From assembly GCF_003369915.1 (NCBI RefSeq), contig NC_046677.1, positions 4,216,001-4,280,000 on the forward strand: a stretch of 64,000 bases of DNA, written 5' to 3'. Both the position numbers and the translations under genes were made by a program. Under the pieces are notes generated by a model. The model searched no databases. It was not told the origin of the DNA and saw only the letters and a program-made list of their open reading frames with translations. Source of the DNA: Drosophila miranda (Eukaryota > Arthropoda > Insecta > Diptera > Drosophilidae). Of the stretch, positions 11,622 through 21,390 are shown piece by piece. Positions within the stretch are counted from its first letter, which is position 1, and every line of letters starts with the position of its first letter.

Positions 11622-12069
11622 TTGTTCTTGATCGCGATCGGAGCAACTCCAGATTTTTCAATGCCAGCGCTCGGTACAAAAACAATTTAATGACTTTCGG
11701 TCGGGAAAAAAATACTCTCTGAAACTGCGTGGAGAGGGAGGAGTGAAATTGAGAGTAAGTGTAATTGCGGTTGAGAGCTCTTCTTATCGCAGGTTAAAGT
11801 ACTCAGATGTTGATTGCCATTGAGTGCTATGGTCTCTCTTGCTCAACTAGAATTTAGTAACGGTGCTTCTGACTGCATCAGTGCAGTGTACATTAAGAAA
11901 AGGTGTGGCTCTTCCACTCGAACTCTTTTAGCACGAACTCGGTCTTACGCGATTATAAATTTGATATTTTCCCCATTTTAAACCGCTAAATAAAAATATA
12001 TCAATATACTATTTTCGTCTATTGATGCCAGAGTGTTTTTTTGTATGCATCAATACGTATGGGGTTTCT
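11622..12069. other. Shared upstream region of Naglu and the 55-aa gene
   Basis: A divergent intergenic interval of about 450 nt: Naglu reads left from 11621 and the candidate small gene reads right from 12070. It contains GA-rich and AT-rich sequence. I see no clear TATA or DRE element and no repeat-A-type module. Confidence 0.35.
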
Positions 12070-15000
12070 ATGTCAGATGTAAAAATCAGAAAACGCGTAA
12101 ATAAAAAATTAAAGATGTGATAGTATATGTAGCTTGATTAAAGGTTAGGTTATGTTAGGTTGACCCGGACGGCCCTCAGAGGGGCCCCACATAGGCCAGT
12201 ATGGCCCTTAGTTGTCCGGATAGGGTGGGGGGGGGGGGGGGGGGTAAAGCCCCGTCGCGGCAGTGTTTAGTGGGTTTTGAAGTCCTCGAGGATCGAGGTA
12301 TTTTTCGCATAGGCCAGTAGTTGCTGTGGCGTCCTCTTGGAGGCATCTTCCAGTGATGCCAGCACTGGGGCGCCCAGGTATCTCCTCCTTGCCCTTGAGA
12401 GAGCCGGACACCCCAGGCTCATCACATTTCCTACAACTGTCTCTGTTGGTGATGCCTAGCTTAGCTGCATGTGCAGCAGCCAGACAGTGACCTGTAAGTA
12501 TTCCCACTAGCAATCTACAGTCTTTTCGTGGTAGGTGCAGTAGGTAGTGGCTAAGTTTCTCGTTGCGTTCCTTGCACATTATCTTCGAGGTTTTGCAGGT
12601 GGTGGTACTGTTCCTTCCACCTGTTATCAGTCTGTGTTCTAGCCTGCTTCTCTAGATCGCCTTGCAGCGTTCTGAGGGAGACAGGCACGTTCTCGGTTCT
12701 CCTATTCTCCAGCCCGACGCCTTCCTTAGCTAGTACGTCCGCCGTCTCGTTCCCTTCGATGCCCTGGTGGCTGGGAATCCAGTAGATCCGCACTGACTTT
12801 GTCGTGCTTAGGGTATCTAGTGCCTCCCTGCTCGCCAAGACATTTCTGGAACTGACCGCGTACGAATGCATGGATCTTATCGCCGCTTGGCTGTCGACGA
12901 ATAGGTTGACCGCATCGTGTGCTCTTTCAGTGAGAAGAGCGACCTCTGCTGCTTTCCTGATGGCAAAAACCTCTGCCTGGAATATGCTACAATGGTCCGG
13001 TAGCTTATATGACAGCCTTATCTCAGGGTCTGTACAGTATAGGCCCGCTCCTACTCCTCCGTCCATCTTGGAGCCGTCCGTATATATATTGAGGTGCTCC
13101 GTTTGGTGCAGGATGCAAGGATGCAGTTGTTTTTACGTCGAGGCATGTTTGGGGGGGTCATGTAATCAGTTGATCTGTTCATTTCCCTTCCAATTGAACT
13201 ATGCCCGTATTCTTGTGGCGACATATTTCCTGAAGCGATGAGGCGTTGTGCTGCCTTTCCTGCAGTCAGACGGGCGTGGATGTCTAGGGGTTCGATTTCA
13301 AGTAGGGTTTCGAGTGCTTTTATTGGGGTTGACCTCAGCGCCCCTGTAATACAGAGCAAAGCCTGTCGCTGAGTCCATTCCATAAGCTTATGATACGTTT
13401 TCTTTCCAGTAGCTTGCCACCACACTAAGACTCCATACAGCAGAGTTGGTCGCACCACCGAGATGTAAATCCAATGCATCAGAGCCGGAGATAGGCCCCA
13501 TGTGCTGCTGAGCATCTTCTTGGATGCATAAAGCGCAATGGTGGCCTTCTTCACCCTTTCCAATACATTGGGTTTCCATGCCAGTTTACTATCCAGTACT
13601 GTGCCCAGGTATTTGACTTGTGTTTTTGGGGTTAGCCTAGTTTGATTGATCTTCGGGGGGTCCATATCGGTACCTTGTACCTCTTGGTAAAGAGGATGAG
13701 GTCCGTCTTGTCCGCGTTGATACTGAGTCCTACTTATTCCGCCCACTCGCGTATCTCCCTGAGTGTTCGTTGCATTAGTGAGCTGAGGGTCGATGGGCAA
13801 ACACCCGTAATAAGTATGCTTATGTCGTCCGCATAAGCTGTTATTATTGGGGCCTTCCTTTCGTATCTCTTGATGAGGTCGTCGACCACCAGATTCCACA
13901 GGAGGGGCGACAGGACTCCACCCTGGGGTGTGCCTCTGTGTGCCTCTGTGTGCCTCTTTCACCATGGAAGCGGTGCCCCACTCTGATTGCACCCGTCTGC
14001 AACCTAGGAGGTTCCTTATCCACAGGTTGATTGCTGGGTGTGTATTAGTTGCTACCAGGCAATTTGTTATTGCTTCCGTAGCCACGTTGTTGAATGCTCC
14101 GGAGATGTCCACGAATACTCCCAGTGCATACTTTTTATTGTGAAGGGCTTTCTCAATGGTAGCTACTACCGAATGTAGTGCTGTCTCCACCGATTTCCCT
14201 TTAGTATAGGCATGCTGGTTGGTTGACATCAGTCCCCCTACCTCATTCCTGATGTGTAAGTCCAGCAGCTTTTCTAGCGTTTTTAATATAAAGGAGGTAA
14301 GGCTTATCGGTCTATAGTCCTTGGGACTCGCATGGCTGCACTTTCCTGCCTTTGGGAGGAAGACAACTCTCGAGGTTCTCCATTGGATAGGGATATAGCC
14401 AGTACTTATACAAGCTGTGAATATTGCGGAGAGCCATGGGGTAATCGCCTCTTTGGTCACCTGCATCATGGCTGGGAATATCCCGTCAAGTCCTGGTGCT
14501 TTTGTGCCCGCAAAGGAGTCTATTGCCCAGTGGATTCGCTTGGTGGTTAACAGATCTGTTGGGGGGTATTGTTCCTCGGTTGCTAGGTCCTGGTGCTCTT
14601 TGGCATCAGCGACCTCGGTGCAACCAGGGAAATGTTCCTCCATTAGTGCTGTTAGGGCTTCGTCACTGCCCTCTGTCCACTGTCCGTCATCTAGCTTTAA
14701 TTGGCTTTGTATGGTAGGCTGCTTAGAGAGCAGCTTCCGTAGCCGTGCGGTTTCTGGTACTTTCTCGATGTTGGAGCAGAAGGTCCTCCACGAGTTCCGT
14801 TGTGCTTTACGTATTTCCTTCTTGTAGCTCCTGAGTAGGAGTCTGTATTCCTCATAGACGATCCCTTCGTTCGCTTGTTTGGCGATCTTAAAGAATTCCT
14901 TGAGGTTGTCCCTTTGAAGAGAGAGATCCCGGCTCCACCAGAGTGGCTTGGACCTCTTCTTCGTCCTCGAGGGTTTGCACTATGTGTGGTAGGCGTCCAG

Positions 15001-17489
15001 CAACGCGTTGGATAGGGTCTCTAGAGACTTCTCTATGTCCTCCGCGGATTTCACTGTGCCCGGACTCGCGAGCTTCGAAGTAACTGTCTTTTTAAACTTT
15101 TCCCAGTTTGTATTCCGGGGGTTTCTATAGACTATTACCTTCGAAGAATGTTTGAAGTCGCACTTAAACTGAATGTACTTGTGATCTGAGAAGGAGGGTC
15201 TTTCAAGGACCCTCCAGCTAGATACCGTAGTACTGTTTCCCGTTGCTAGTGTTAGGTCTAGCACGTTGGATGAAGTCGGACCTACGAAAGTGTGCTCCTC
15301 CCCGACGTTTGCTATATATAGATTAGTTGCTAGTATAAAGTCTAAGAGTGACTCACCTCTATCATTGATGTCGGTGCTTCCCCACACATTGTGGTGGGCA
15401 TTGGCATCCGTCCCGATGACGAGTTGATAGTTTTTGGTGCCGGCTTCTGTCACCAGGCTCCTGAGTTCGTCGGGTGGTGCGGGTCTGTCGTGAGCCATGT
15501 AGCAGGAAGCCACCAGAAGGCGCTTTTCCTCGCTTTCCAGCATCACAACCGTCAGGTCATCCGTGCTGTAATGAGACATAAGGTAAGCATGGATTCCCTT
15601 TCGTACGAGTACGACGGTTCTGTTCCTGCTTACCGATGTTGCGTAGAACAGGTTGTGATTTGAGGACTTTAGTCCGGCCACTGAATTGCCTGTCGCAATC
15701 CAGGGCTCCTGGACTAGAGCTATGTCGGCGAGCCCTTGCTCCATGGCGTTGAGGAGCTCCGCCGACGCTACCTTGCTTTTATGCAAGTTTAGCTGCAGCA
15801 CACTCAGCATGGGTGGCTGGCTCACTTGCATCCGACGGGTTGACTACTAACGTCAGGTCACCGTCTTCCTCGTCTTCGTCCTCAAGCGCAAGACCCTGGG
15901 CGGCCTCCACGATGGACTCGAGACCTAAGTCCTTTTCCACCTCGCCTACCTGCAGGGTATGCGCGTCCTTGTCCTCAGGGTGGCGCTTTTTGAGGCGCAG
16001 GTATACGCTGCCCATGCCCCACGCCATCTTCCCGAACTTGGGATACAGCAGGTCCTCTGCCTCCTTGTTTATTTGGAGGATCACACATTGGCCCCCCTCG
16101 TTGGGTAGTGGGCTACCAATGTGTAGGATCCTCCAGTCGGACGGGATAAGCTCCCGGTCCACAACCTCAAGCTTGGCCCCCTCCCACATCGCCTCCAGTT
16201 GGCAGACCGTACGCGTCAGCCACCTTAGGGTTGGATCGTCGTTGCACTTTAGGATCTTAACCCCATTTAGCCACCCAGCACCATCGAACGTGGGCATAGG
16301 GGCCGCGGGGTCTTCTTCCATGTGTGCAAACAGTGCGTCGACGAGGCGCGCGTGCACAAGCTTCCACTGTGCCGCTGACATCTTGCCGTTTTCCTCGCTC
16401 CGGTCGATGAGTGCCACGATCAAATGTCGTTTGGTCACATCGCTGACCTTCGCGTTCGATTTCGATGGCTTCTTGGCCACTTTCGGTGGAGGGGCTGCAC
16501 TCTTGGGCCCGCGTTGCCGCTTGCTCGCCGGAGTGTCTTTAATGGCACTCTCAGTCGAGCGTTGCCTCTTGGTGGCCATCATCTCCTCCACCTTATTGGC
16601 ATATTCGCCATTCGACGCCCTCATCTGTGGTATCTGGGCGTAATGTAGTCGGCCCTCCTCTACTCGCTGCTCGGCCCAGGCTAGCTTGACCTTCTCCTCC
16701 TGGGAGATGTCTACTTTACCTTGCAGCCGGCTTTTGATATTGAGGGCCGCTTTGTATTGTGCTTTGGCCTTCATCCCCTCCTTGGAACGCTTCGGCCCTT
16801 CCCAGATTCCAGATCCGTGTCTGTGTCGACTACGGCATCTGTGCGGCTCAACTTGCAGGCTGCGGAGTGAGTTGTTTTTGTTGTTGTTGTTGTGGCAGTA
16901 GCTTTACAACTGACTTGGCCTGCTCCCGCCAAGTCTGAGGTGTGACCGCTGGCGACACGCAGAGAGGATTGCTCCTCCCCGTGCCCGCCGGTGGTAGCCG
17001 TCCCGCTTCCCACCGACGTTTGGGTTGACATCCCAACCCGTGCTTTATCCTTCTTCGCCTCCATATTTGGCTCGAGGGTCCATACTGGTTAATATTTTTC
17101 GGGGGGACCACCCCCTAGCGTTTTAGGCCTGACCGCCAGGCACCTCTAGCCATGGCCCTGGTTCGGTTCCCCCGACTTTGAATCGGGAAGACGCCGGACC
17201 ATAGCCTTAGCTAGACACTGCATTACCCCGGACAGAGCAAGCGACAGTGCATTACCCTTGTCCGGGGTAATGCAGTGTCCATTGCCCAGCACCGGCACCC
17301 TCGTGGAGGGTTCAGCTAGAGGATTTTCGCCAGCCTAGCTTGATTAAAATAAAATATACAAATTGCAGCTTTTACACAGTGCCACAAGGTGACTTCCATG
17401 GAATATTGGATCTTGAAGGTTTCGAAGACATGACTATTGATGATGTGCAAGAGTTGCTTGGAGCAACTCTGAAGAAACCGAACTTATAA
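12070..17489 (+). CDS. Candidate 55-aa protein gene, intron occupied by a retrotransposon
   Basis: Proposed exons are 12070-12116 and 17369-17489. They total 168 nt and are in frame across the join. Exon 1 reads MSDVKIRKRVNKKLK and ends in AT|GTGATA. The acceptor is 'caaattgcag' at 17368. Exon 2 begins FYTVPQGDFHGILDLEGF, continues through an acidic stretch 'MTIDDVQELLGATL' and ends KKPNL-stop. An AATAAA lies about 150 nt downstream, near 17636. Without the inserted element the intron would be about 46 nt, short for a fly. The basic N-terminus and acidic, hydrophobic C-terminus look like real protein, but I recognise no family. If real, splicing must now remove 5.25 kb. Exon 2 alone is the more secure part. 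Confidence 0.45.
12130..12142. repeat. Target-site duplication, left copy
   Basis: TAGCTTGATTAAA occurs here and identically at 17336-17348, directly flanking the retrotransposon. A 13-bp duplication is typical of target-primed reverse transcription. The perfect match shows the insertion is fairly recent or little eroded. Confidence 0.9.
12227..12244. repeat. Run of 18 G in the retrotransposon 3' UTR
   Basis: A homopolymer of 18 G on the plus strand (C on the element's sense strand) lies just downstream of the ORF2 stop. Such runs slip during replication and sequencing, so the exact length is uncertain. Confidence 0.9.
12267..15831 (-). pseudogene. Retrotransposon ORF2 (endonuclease, reverse transcriptase, RNase H), broken
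   Basis: ORF2 starts at ATG 15831 and overlaps ORF1 by 53 nt. The AP endonuclease comes first, with 'LQLNLHKSK', 'LVQEPW', 'GTDANAHHNVWGS' and 'SFSDHKYI'. An in-frame TAG at 14980-14982 follows; the same frame then continues through the linker and the reverse transcriptase ('APGLDGIFP', 'DYRPISLTS', 'GVFVDISGAFN'). Two extra 10-bp units near 13929-13957 push the catalytic 'AYADDIS' box into another frame, which also holds a stop. The frame returns near 13620. Another shift near 13090, in a TA run, separates the RNase H domain ('YTDGSK', 'FQAEVFAI', 'LFVDSQAAI', 'WIPSHQGIEGNETAD', all four acidic residues present). A small deletion near 12410 removes part of the C-terminal Cys/His region 'CRKCDEPG'. 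The remnant frame stops at 12267-12269. Confidence 0.9.
13929..13957. repeat. 10-bp tandem repeat inside the RT domain
   Basis: The unit 'tgcctctgtg' occurs twice (13931-13940, 13941-13950) and then in part ('tgcctctttc'). It lies in codons for 'KEAHRGTPQGG', the conserved segment before the YADD box. The added units are not a multiple of three, so the frame is lost. Slippage after insertion is the simplest origin. Confidence 0.85.
15779..17064 (-). pseudogene. Retrotransposon ORF1 with one frameshift
   Basis: ORF1 begins at ATG 17064 (MEAKKDKARVGMSTQ) with a Ser/Thr-rich region. It shifts frame near 16800 after 'DTDLESG' and continues as 'GPKRSKEGMKAKAQYKAALN' to a stop at 15779-15781. The distal 330 aa carry a basic stretch ('KRQRGPK', 'PKVAKKPSKSNAK') and a globular part ('RWLTRTVCQLEAMWEGA', 'LPNEGGQCVILQI', 'GSVYLRLKKRHPED') of the DUF4780 type seen in ORF1 of Drosophila LOA elements. 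This should be the RNA-binding chaperone. It overlaps the start of ORF2. Confidence 0.8.
17202..17334 (-). ncRNA. HDV-like self-cleaving ribozyme fold at the retrotransposon 5' end
   Basis: Read on the minus strand, the first bases fit the nested double pseudoknot of HDV-like ribozymes. P1 is GCTGGCG (17334-17328) with TGCCGGT (17297-17291), with the characteristic G.U first pair. P2 is TAGCT (17318-17314) with GGCTA (17206-17202). P3 is CCCTC (17310-17306) with GAGGG (17302-17298), and the P1-P4 joiner carries the familiar TGGGCAA. P4 is a perfect 21-bp stem, 17279-17259 with 17234-17214. The candidate catalytic C is 17210, in 'GCTAAGG', as in the antigenomic HDV sequence. Such ribozymes are known at the 5' ends of several non-LTR retrotransposons, including Drosophila ones, where they release the element RNA from its host transcript. 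The fold was done by eye. Confidence 0.6.
17214..17279. repeat. Perfect 21-bp inverted repeat (ribozyme P4 stem)
   Basis: Arms 17214-17234 and 17259-17279 are exact reverse complements separated by 24 nt. The loop contains a partial direct copy of the arm ('gacagtgcattaccc'). It lies inside the 5' UTR of the retrotransposon. Confidence 0.95.
17336..17348. repeat. Target-site duplication, right copy
   Basis: TAGCTTGATTAAA, identical to 12130-12142. It marks the 5' junction of the minus-strand retrotransposon. Confidence 0.9.
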
Positions 17490-18313
17490 TGCCACCAAAT
17501 GAATTTCGAACTTGATATTAATATCTTACTTTTGATTTTTTTTTTTCCTTTTTTAGAAATTACATTTTTTAATGATATGAAAGATAAATATAAAGTAACT
17601 TTTTGGTTATTTTGAAATGGAATGGCAGTTTTCCGTAATAAAAATACACAAAATGAAACCAGTTACAAGGTCCTTTCGTTTTATTGCACAAATTCGTCTT
17701 AGACACTAACAATAATAATATTTGATGTATGGATGTTGTATGCAACTGCAAAAAACTGTTTATGTGTGTATAATACCTAACAACTCGAATAACAATTTGG
17801 CGATATATATAAAAATTATAAACTCACAGCTGACAATGCAATGTGGCGATGCTTTCCGACTCTCTTTGTTTTTTTTTGGCAACAAAAAAGAAAACTACAA
17901 AAGCGTTTCCCCCATACCCACAACAATTCTTGCACGTGCTTAAAAACTACAACTTACACATGTACAATATACAATATACATACAAATTAAATGTTAAAAG
18001 CCTTTCTGTCCTGTTTTGTCTACGATTAATTTGCATAAAATATCCAAATGACTAGCTCTAAACAGCCCGTTATGTCTAAATACCACTATATAAATACATA
18101 TTAAGTACGTATGCAAGTCATGTGTGTGACTGAAACAACCTGCCGGTTACCATTTGTGTCTAGGTACCATTATATATGAGAGTGGGACAACACACCCCCT
18201 TAACCTCTATTTAATATACCTTGGGGTAGTGCTTTGCTCAGGGAAAACAAATCATTCCTTTTTCCCTTTGGCTTGGCGTTCATAAAATTCGTTGTGCCCG
18301 TGCCTGCCGCTGC
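17490..18313. other. 3' UTRs of convergent genes
   Basis: AT-rich noncoding sequence between the stop of the 55-aa candidate (+) and the stop of the FRS2-like gene (-). AATAAA near 17636 would serve the plus-strand gene. The remainder should be the 3' UTR of the minus-strand gene. No coding signal was seen. Confidence 0.4.
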
Positions 18314-19732
18314 TTATTCGCTGATCGAGTAGGCTTTTCGGATGCACTTGCTGTGCCGCGTTATCCTCAACTCCTCGGCCTCGTGCGGCGGATGATGGCG
18401 AAGCTCCGGCAGCTCCGTCGATGACTTGTTCAGCGCATACGTTCGTATAAAGTCAATGGTGGAGTAACCCTGTGTCGTGGATGACTCTACTGCTGCTTTG
18501 GTTGCTTGCTTACTCGTCGCAGTGTCTACCATATCCATGGTTACCGCTGAACTGGACACACTGTTCAGGCTATGGGACTGTGGCGGCGGCATGGCCACAT
18601 CCAGCACAGAGCTGGCCTCGGGCGTCACTGGCGCTGTTTTTGCCTGTGCCAAAGATTCGGCTGTGGTCACAGTGACCAAGGAGAGACCGCTGCCAAAGCC
18701 ATTATACATCCTGGGTGAGCACTGGCTGACGGGGCTGCGCGGCTGATCCAGATCAAGGACTATATAGTTCACACCACTGAAGTTGCCCGCCAGACTGGTG
18801 GGCGTGGCAGGCTCGGAGGACTCTCGGCTAACCTCTCTTGGCGGCAGCGGCGGCAACAGCGGAAGTTCCAAGCGGTTTACGTTCTCGTAGCAGCGCTCAG
18901 TGCTTGGATCGAAGAGGGGCGTCTCTACATTGGCATACATGTGCACACCCTCGACGGGAGTCACGGGTGCTGGTGGTGGTGCCGTCTCCAGCGGCGGCAT
19001 ATCCAGTGTTCGGCGACGCATGCTCAGCCTGCTGGGCGGCGTGTCCTTGCTGGCGGGCAAGCCCCCAGTGAAGGGTCCTCCATCTTTGCAGCAATCTGGG
19101 ATGGTCCTCAGTGGCTGGTCAAGATAAACATTGGTCTGGGCATTGGCGTACGTCGTGAAGGGCAGCACGGGCGAGTGGAGACTTTGAGAGTCCTCGAGCT
19201 GTACTGTGGACTCAGTTGGCATCTGGAAGGAGGCATTGGCATTGGCAGATTCTGGCAGAGAGCTTCCAAGATTTCGGGCGATTGGGGCTGGCTCCAAATA
19301 ATTGTTGCTGTGTGGACTCGCATCCGTCCGGCCCATCAGCACAGACACCGAGTGCGCCGAGTTGATTCTCTCGCGCTCCCCCTGGGCAAAGGCGTCCGTG
19401 TTGACCGCATTGATGTAGCGCTGGAACATCGGATACAGTTGTTCGGCATTGTTCACACGAAACGTGTAAATGCCGGGACCGGACATGCAGCGTCGCCCAG
19501 CCTCAAATGAAAAGAGATCCGCATTGAGTCCGTATCGACGAAGGTGTTGCAGGGCCCACACAATCGGCTCGCAGCCAGGTGTAAGAAAAATCAATTCACG
19601 CGGCGTTAGTTCCAGGTAACCGCTGCGGATGATGGGCGTACCGGGACTGGGCTGCAGGTGAGCCACCCGCACCCGGAAGACGTTGTCGTGGCGCAGCTCA
19701 TTCAGTTTGTTGGTGCTGGTGATGCAGCCCAT
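18314..19732 (-). CDS. FRS2/DOK-like PTB-domain adaptor
   Basis: A 472-aa single-exon coding region starting at ATG 19732; a 5' UTR intron with acceptor near 19744 and donor near 19803 lies just upstream. The N-terminus MGCITSTNK has Gly2 and Cys3, a site for myristoylation and palmitoylation, as in FRS2. Residues about 13-118 form an IRS-type PTB domain ('YLELTPRELIFL', 'WALQHLRRYGLN', 'FSFEAGRRCMSGPGIYTF'). PTB domains of this class bind NPxY-like or FGFR juxtamembrane peptides. The C-terminal two thirds is disordered and carries several tyrosines in Grb2-type YxN contexts: YANA, YANV and YENV, plus YLEP and YIVL. A role as a membrane scaffold recruiting Grb2 (drk) after receptor activation follows from the family. 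It matches the gene I remember as CG13398. Confidence 0.85.
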   Translation of the reverse strand: MGCITSTNKLNELRHDNVFRVRVAHLQPSPGTPIIRSGYLELTPRELIFLTPGCEPIVWALQHLRRYGLNADLFSFEAGRRCMSGPGIYTFRVNNAEQLYPMFQRYINAVNTDAFAQGERERINSAHSVSVLMGRTDASPHSNNYLEPAPIARNLGSSLPESANANASFQMPTESTVQLEDSQSLHSPVLPFTTYANAQTNVYLDQPLRTIPDCCKDGGPFTGGLPASKDTPPSRLSMRRRTLDMPPLETAPPPAPVTPVEGVHMYANVETPLFDPSTERCYENVNRLELPLLPPLPPREVSRESSEPATPTSLAGNFSGVNYIVLDLDQPRSPVSQCSPRMYNGFGSGLSLVTVTTAESLAQAKTAPVTPEASSVLDVAMPPPQSHSLNSVSSSAVTMDMVDTATSKQATKAAVESSTTQGYSTIDFIRTYALNKSSTELPELRHHPPHEAEELRITRHSKCIRKAYSISE

Positions 19733-20270
19733 GGCGGCGGTTCCTAAATTAAAGATGAAAGATGAGTGTGGACTCTTTTTAGTGTGGATATAGTGATAAA
19801 TACCTGGATGGGTTGATTCGCCTCGTTACGCCTCCGGCTCCAGGTCCGGGTCTTATCTCAGCAGGCATCAGAGCCTACGCAAGTAGATAACACTTCTTTG
19901 GCACCACCCGCCCAGCACACCACCTCACGGCCCTCTTGCTGCTGGTCAGCTTTTGGGGCTTGTTGTCGCTGCTTTTGTCTTTCCTGCAGAACATCAGCTG
20001 AATCCTCTGCTTATTACGTGTTATGCCATATGTTTATTATTGCTATTTGTGGGCGGACTGAATAGTGTTTTGGGAAAGAAGTATAATACAACTTTGCTTT
20101 TGCGACTTTTTCCATTCGTTAACAGAGCTCTGTTAAATTGCGAAATTGTGAGCGGCAACACTAACGCGTTGAAAAACATACTCTAACAGAAGGGGTACTC
20201 TCTAATAGGCGTAAGAAAAAGTTTCAGTAAATACATGTTCTATGCCATTATATCCGATCATAGACAGGGA
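19733..20270 (-). other. FRS2-like gene leader and upstream region
   Basis: Minus-strand leader with a probable 5' UTR intron (about 19744-19803), followed by GC-rich then AT-rich upstream DNA. A plus-strand open frame at 19953-20186 with hydrophobic codons lacks a usable ATG and is not called as a gene. Confidence 0.4.
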
Positions 20271-20319
20271 ACGATTTAAAATGTAGGTCTTGGGTACTAA
20301 AATACACTGCACGAAGATT

Positions 20320-21390
20320 ATACAACTTGAAGAATTTTAGCGCAGTTCAGGTGAAAAATCAGTGCTGTCGAACTATAAGACACCTGCACTCCACCAGATG
20401 TCTATTCATAACATCAAGACATCACATTACTTATGTTTCAAAGAGGCTTAGAAAACAGAATTTTAACAATAATTAAAGGAAACAGGGTAACAGACGTCCA
20501 TTCACTCTATAGAAATGTGCTTGATATGTAGCAAATGTGTAGTAACCAGTAGTAGGCCGCGACATGGGCAACATTGGCATACCCTGGGGAAATGGATATT
20601 AAAGAATTGAGAAAATGTTTGTCATCCCAGGCTCCAAGGCAATAATTATTTACTGTTTGTTTTAAAGCTATCACAACGATATTTTGTAGTTTATTGTCTT
20701 CTTACAGAGCCCAGGAATGAGTCTCGGGATCAGGATGTATTGCATGAATATGTCTAAGACAGTTTAAAACAGCTCTGAAAATAGTATTTAACGAAATAGG
20801 GTATACAAATGTCTATACTCCGTTTGATAAGCATCAAGTCACCAAATACCAGCGACATTGGAGTGACAAAATTGCGACTGTTATTTTGTTGAGCTTTTTT
20901 GTTTAAACCTTGTCTTTAGGTATTTAATCTTGTAGAAAATGTATTTATCCATTGGATAAAATTATGTGTTCAGGTATGGAAGTTCTAGCTAGCCACTAAT
21001 ATCAAATCGAATATCAAAATCGGGGAATATGGTTTCCAATCCTTGACGGAGACCAATTAAACCATTGAAACCAAGGGGCTATTGTTGTTGAGGCACCAAA
21101 ATTAAGTCAAAAACAATCAAAGCAATTGCCATAGCAGGAAAACAAGTCCAGTATTTAAAACAAGCCAGTCAAGTAGAAAATTGATTCATTAATCGGATAA
21201 AATTATGTGGGCAGGGCTTAGAGTTCTATATAGCTAGTAATCTTCGACGGAATATCAAAAACGAGGAGTATGCATGATGGAACTTTGATAATTCGTCAGT
21301 ATATTTACGGTATATTTCGAAACTGTGACGTATTTTCGGTATATATCTGAGTGTCTGACCGTATATTCTATGGAGAATCCCACTAATGCA
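20320..21390 (+). repeat. Dispersed repeat, copy B
   Basis: Related to copies A, C and D. The piece at 20330-20360 (gaagaattttagcgcagttcaggtga) matches the middle of the family, and 20932-21390 matches its distal half. Within the latter a unit running from 'gtagaaaat..ttcat.aat.ggataaaattatgtg' to 'cga..aatatcaaaa' occurs twice, near 20932-21020 and 21172-21265, so this copy has an internal duplication. It ends at 21285-21370 in the box cluster 'cagtatatttacggtatattt', 'cggtatatat' and 'ccgtatattc'. The region between (20400-20930) may also be repeat-derived, but I see no match for it here. Confidence 0.7.

Larger units (their letters stand above)
12143..17335 (-). mobile_element. Full-length LOA-clade (Bilbo/TRIM-like) non-LTR retrotransposon, decayed
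   Basis: A 5193-bp element on the minus strand flanked by perfect 13-bp target-site duplications. Its 5' end is at 17335. In order it contains an HDV-like ribozyme fold, ORF1 (DUF4780-like), and ORF2 with AP endonuclease, reverse transcriptase (YADD) and RNase H. Its 3' tail ends in 'AACCTAACATAACCTAACC' rather than poly(A). Presence of RNase H and the ORF order fit the LOA clade, described in Drosophila as Loa, TRIM and Bilbo. The copy is inactive: ORF1 has a frameshift and ORF2 has an in-frame TAG, several frameshifts and a small deletion. It sits in a candidate intron, opposite in direction to the host exons. Confidence 0.92.

Noticed and set aside
13642-16901. Plus-strand ORFs within the retrotransposon
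   Set aside because: They are antisense frames of ORF1 and ORF2; none resembles a known protein.
19953-20186. Hydrophobic open frame that could be a small membrane protein
   Set aside because: It begins at TTG with no in-frame ATG in a good context, and no family could be matched. The hydrophobic look may come from CTG/TTG-rich DNA upstream of the FRS2-like gene.
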